Assembly (NCBI GenBank): GCA_018695085.1
Contig: JABHOU010000608.1
Location: forward strand, 1 to 6,349
Reading direction: 5' to 3'
Origin: Opitutia bacterium
GTDB taxonomy: Bacteria; Verrucomicrobiota; Verrucomicrobiia; Opitutales; Seribacteraceae
Length of the DNA: 6,349 bases
In this document: in pieces, positions 4,994 through 6,349 of the stretch
How positions within the stretch are numbered: position 1 is the stretch's first letter
Layout of the letters: every line of letters begins with the position of its first letter
Program-made: the position numbers and the translations under genes
Notes under the pieces: generated by a model
Told to the model about the DNA's origin: nothing
What the model saw: only the letters and a program-made list of their open reading frames with translations
Databases searched by the model: none

Positions 4994-6349
4994 TTATCCT
5001 TTGGCCACGAGGTTCACGAGCTTGCCGGGAACGTAGATTTCTCGAACGAGTTCCTTCCCCTCGATGAACGGCAGGACCCGCTCGTGCGCCTTGGCCGCGG
5101 CGATTACCTCGTCCTTGTCGACGTCCTTGGGAAAATTGCCTTCGCCGCGCAGCTTGCCGTTTACCTGGAAGACGATCACCATTTCGTCCGAAACCAGCAA
5201 TTCCTCTCGATACTCGGGCCATGGATGGTTCGCCACCGAGGGCGTTCCCCCGAGTCGTTCCCAGAGCTCTTCCGAAAGGTGCGGGGCAAAGGGAGCCAGG
5301 AGTCGGAGGAACGTCTTGGCGGTTTCGGCGGCATAGTCTTCCGCCTTCTGCAAATGGTTGATCAGGATCATCATTTGCGAGATCGCGGTGTTGAAGCGCA
5401 GACCTTCGACGTCCTCCGTTACCTTCTTGATTGTCTCGTGAAGGAGTTTGATGGTGTCGGCGTTGGTTTCCTCGCCTGCTGTTCGCTTGGAATCGTTTGA
5501 GAATTCCCGCCAAACCTTCTTGAGGAAGCGGTTCACGCCCTCGATGCCCTTTTCGCTCCAAGGTTTTACTGCTTCCAGAGGGCCGAGGAACATTTCGAAG
5601 AGGCGCAGGGAATCGGCCCCGTAGGCATCGATCACGACGTCGGGGCTCACTACGTTGCCCACGCTCTTGGACATTTTGTTGCCGTCCTCCCCGAGAATCA
5701 ATCCTTGGTGAAAGAGCTTTTTATACGGCTCGGGGTGTGCGAGCACGCCCTCGTCGTGCAGGAATCGGTGCCAGAAGCGGGCGTAAAGCAAATGCAGCAC
5801 CGCGTGCTCGGCTCCGCCGATGTAAAAATCGGGGCCACCCCAATAGGCTTCCTTCTCCTTGGACACGAGGTGCTCGGAATTGTCCGGGTCGAGGTAGCGC
5901 AGGTGGTACCAGCAAGAGCCCGCCCATTGGGGCATGGTGTTCGTTTCCCGGGTGGCCTCCACCCATCCTTCGCCTTCGGGCTTGGCTTGATCGCGGGGTT
6001 CGGTCTTTCCGGTGAGCAGGCTAAAGTGAACTTCAAGCCACTCGGGAATGGTGGAGAGCGGGCTTTCACCGGTACCTGAAGGTTGGTAGTTCTCCACCTC
6101 GGGTAGGCGGAGCGGTAGCTCCGATTCGGGCACGGGGAGGGCGTATAAGGTTTCGCCGTCTCGAAGAGTGGTCACGCGCTCATCGGGCATCAAGTCCTTT
6201 ACGGGGCCTTCCGTCGCTTCGGCCTTCTCGTAGTCTTCCTTGCTTACCCAGACGAGCGGGATGGGCTCCCCCCAGTAGCGTTGCCGCGAGAAAATCCAGT
6301 CGCGCAACTTGTAGTTGACTGCCGCCTTGCCTTTGCCCGCGGACTCCAG
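4994..6349 (-). CDS. leuS: Leucyl-tRNA synthetase, C-terminal half (5' end outside window)
   Basis: The visible part is 451 aa plus stop. The frame is open to the window edge with no start, so the N-terminal half is missing, including the HIGH motif and the CP1 editing domain (usual total length about 800-870 aa). The enzyme charges tRNA-Leu with leucine in the cytosol. The fragment begins with NYKLRDWIFSRQRYWGEP, which in LeuS follows the editing domain. RETNTMPQWAGSCWY lies at about fragment residues 134-148, GGAEHAVLHLLYARFWH at about 178-194, and the ATP-binding KMSKS at 225-229 (bases 5677-5663). A helical anticodon-binding domain and the C-terminal domain (VNGKLRG ... IYVPGKLVNLV) follow. 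The TTG at 6307 is an internal Leu codon, not a start, because the preceding codons (ending AAVNYK) are conserved LeuS sequence. About 20 extra residues precede RETNTMPQ. lpxI follows 16 nt downstream. Confidence 0.96.
   Translation of the reverse strand: MESAGKGKAAVNYKLRDWIFSRQRYWGEPIPLVWVSKEDYEKAEATEGPVKDLMPDERVTTLRDGETLYALPVPESELPLRLPEVENYQPSGTGESPLSTIPEWLEVHFSLLTGKTEPRDQAKPEGEGWVEATRETNTMPQWAGSCWYHLRYLDPDNSEHLVSKEKEAYWGGPDFYIGGAEHAVLHLLYARFWHRFLHDEGVLAHPEPYKKLFHQGLILGEDGNKMSKSVGNVVSPDVVIDAYGADSLRLFEMFLGPLEAVKPWSEKGIEGVNRFLKKVWREFSNDSKRTAGEETNADTIKLLHETIKKVTEDVEGLRFNTAISQMMILINHLQKAEDYAAETAKTFLRLLAPFAPHLSEELWERLGGTPSVANHPWPEYREELLVSDEMVIVFQVNGKLRGEGNFPKDVDKDEVIAAAKAHERVLPFIEGKELVREIYVPGKLVNLVAKG

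Noticed and set aside
4177..5067. Long open frame (296 codons) on the plus strand across lpxI and the leuS end
   Set aside because: It is antisense to a recognised LpxI and crosses the lpxI-leuS boundary, and its protein matches no family motif. It is a codon-bias shadow.

Overview
This is an ordinary housekeeping segment of a Gram-negative bacterial chromosome. It is moderately GC-rich in the coding regions, and coding density is close to complete. The protein sequences and gene content point to Verrucomicrobiota, most likely the Opitutae side of that phylum. The supports are a LeuS of the RETNTMPQWAGSCWY type, an LpxI-type lipid A enzyme (so the cell makes an outer membrane), a FolD beginning MELIDGNDIA, and an anonymous exported proline-rich protein. 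The taxonomic call is inference from family resemblance, not from a database search.

Layout. (1) Positions 1-1681 hold a minus-strand run. It is read from right to left as an RluB/RsuA-type 23S/16S rRNA pseudouridine synthase, then a predicted exported protein of unknown function (232 aa), then the first 30 codons of folD, which leaves the window at position 1. A cluster of inverted repeats (123-192) sits at the stop codon of the exported protein and in the 90-bp gap before folD. (2) Positions 1682-1785 are a divergent intergenic region. (3) Positions 1786-4122 are a plus-strand fatty-acid synthesis cluster, fabG-acpP-fabF: the ketoreductase, the acyl carrier protein and the condensing enzyme of type II fatty acid elongation. 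(4) Positions 4141-4977 (lpxI) and 4994-6349 (leuS, 5' end cut off by the window edge) form a minus-strand pair that converges on fabF with an 18-bp gap.

How the genes work together. FabG, AcpP and FabF form the core of the acyl-ACP elongation cycle. Acyl-ACP feeds phospholipids and also lipid A, and LpxI performs the later UDP-diacylglucosamine hydrolysis step of lipid A assembly. The RNA-modification, tRNA-charging and one-carbon genes are general growth functions. The gene grouping therefore looks like a growth-linked neighbourhood rather than an accessory island.

I found no mobile element, CRISPR array, tRNA/rRNA gene or defence system, and no credible novel system. The observations most worth a second look are the near-absence of Shine-Dalgarno sequences, the tandem hairpins at 123-192 and the exported protein at 183-881. 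No gene-free stretch exceeds about 100 bp.
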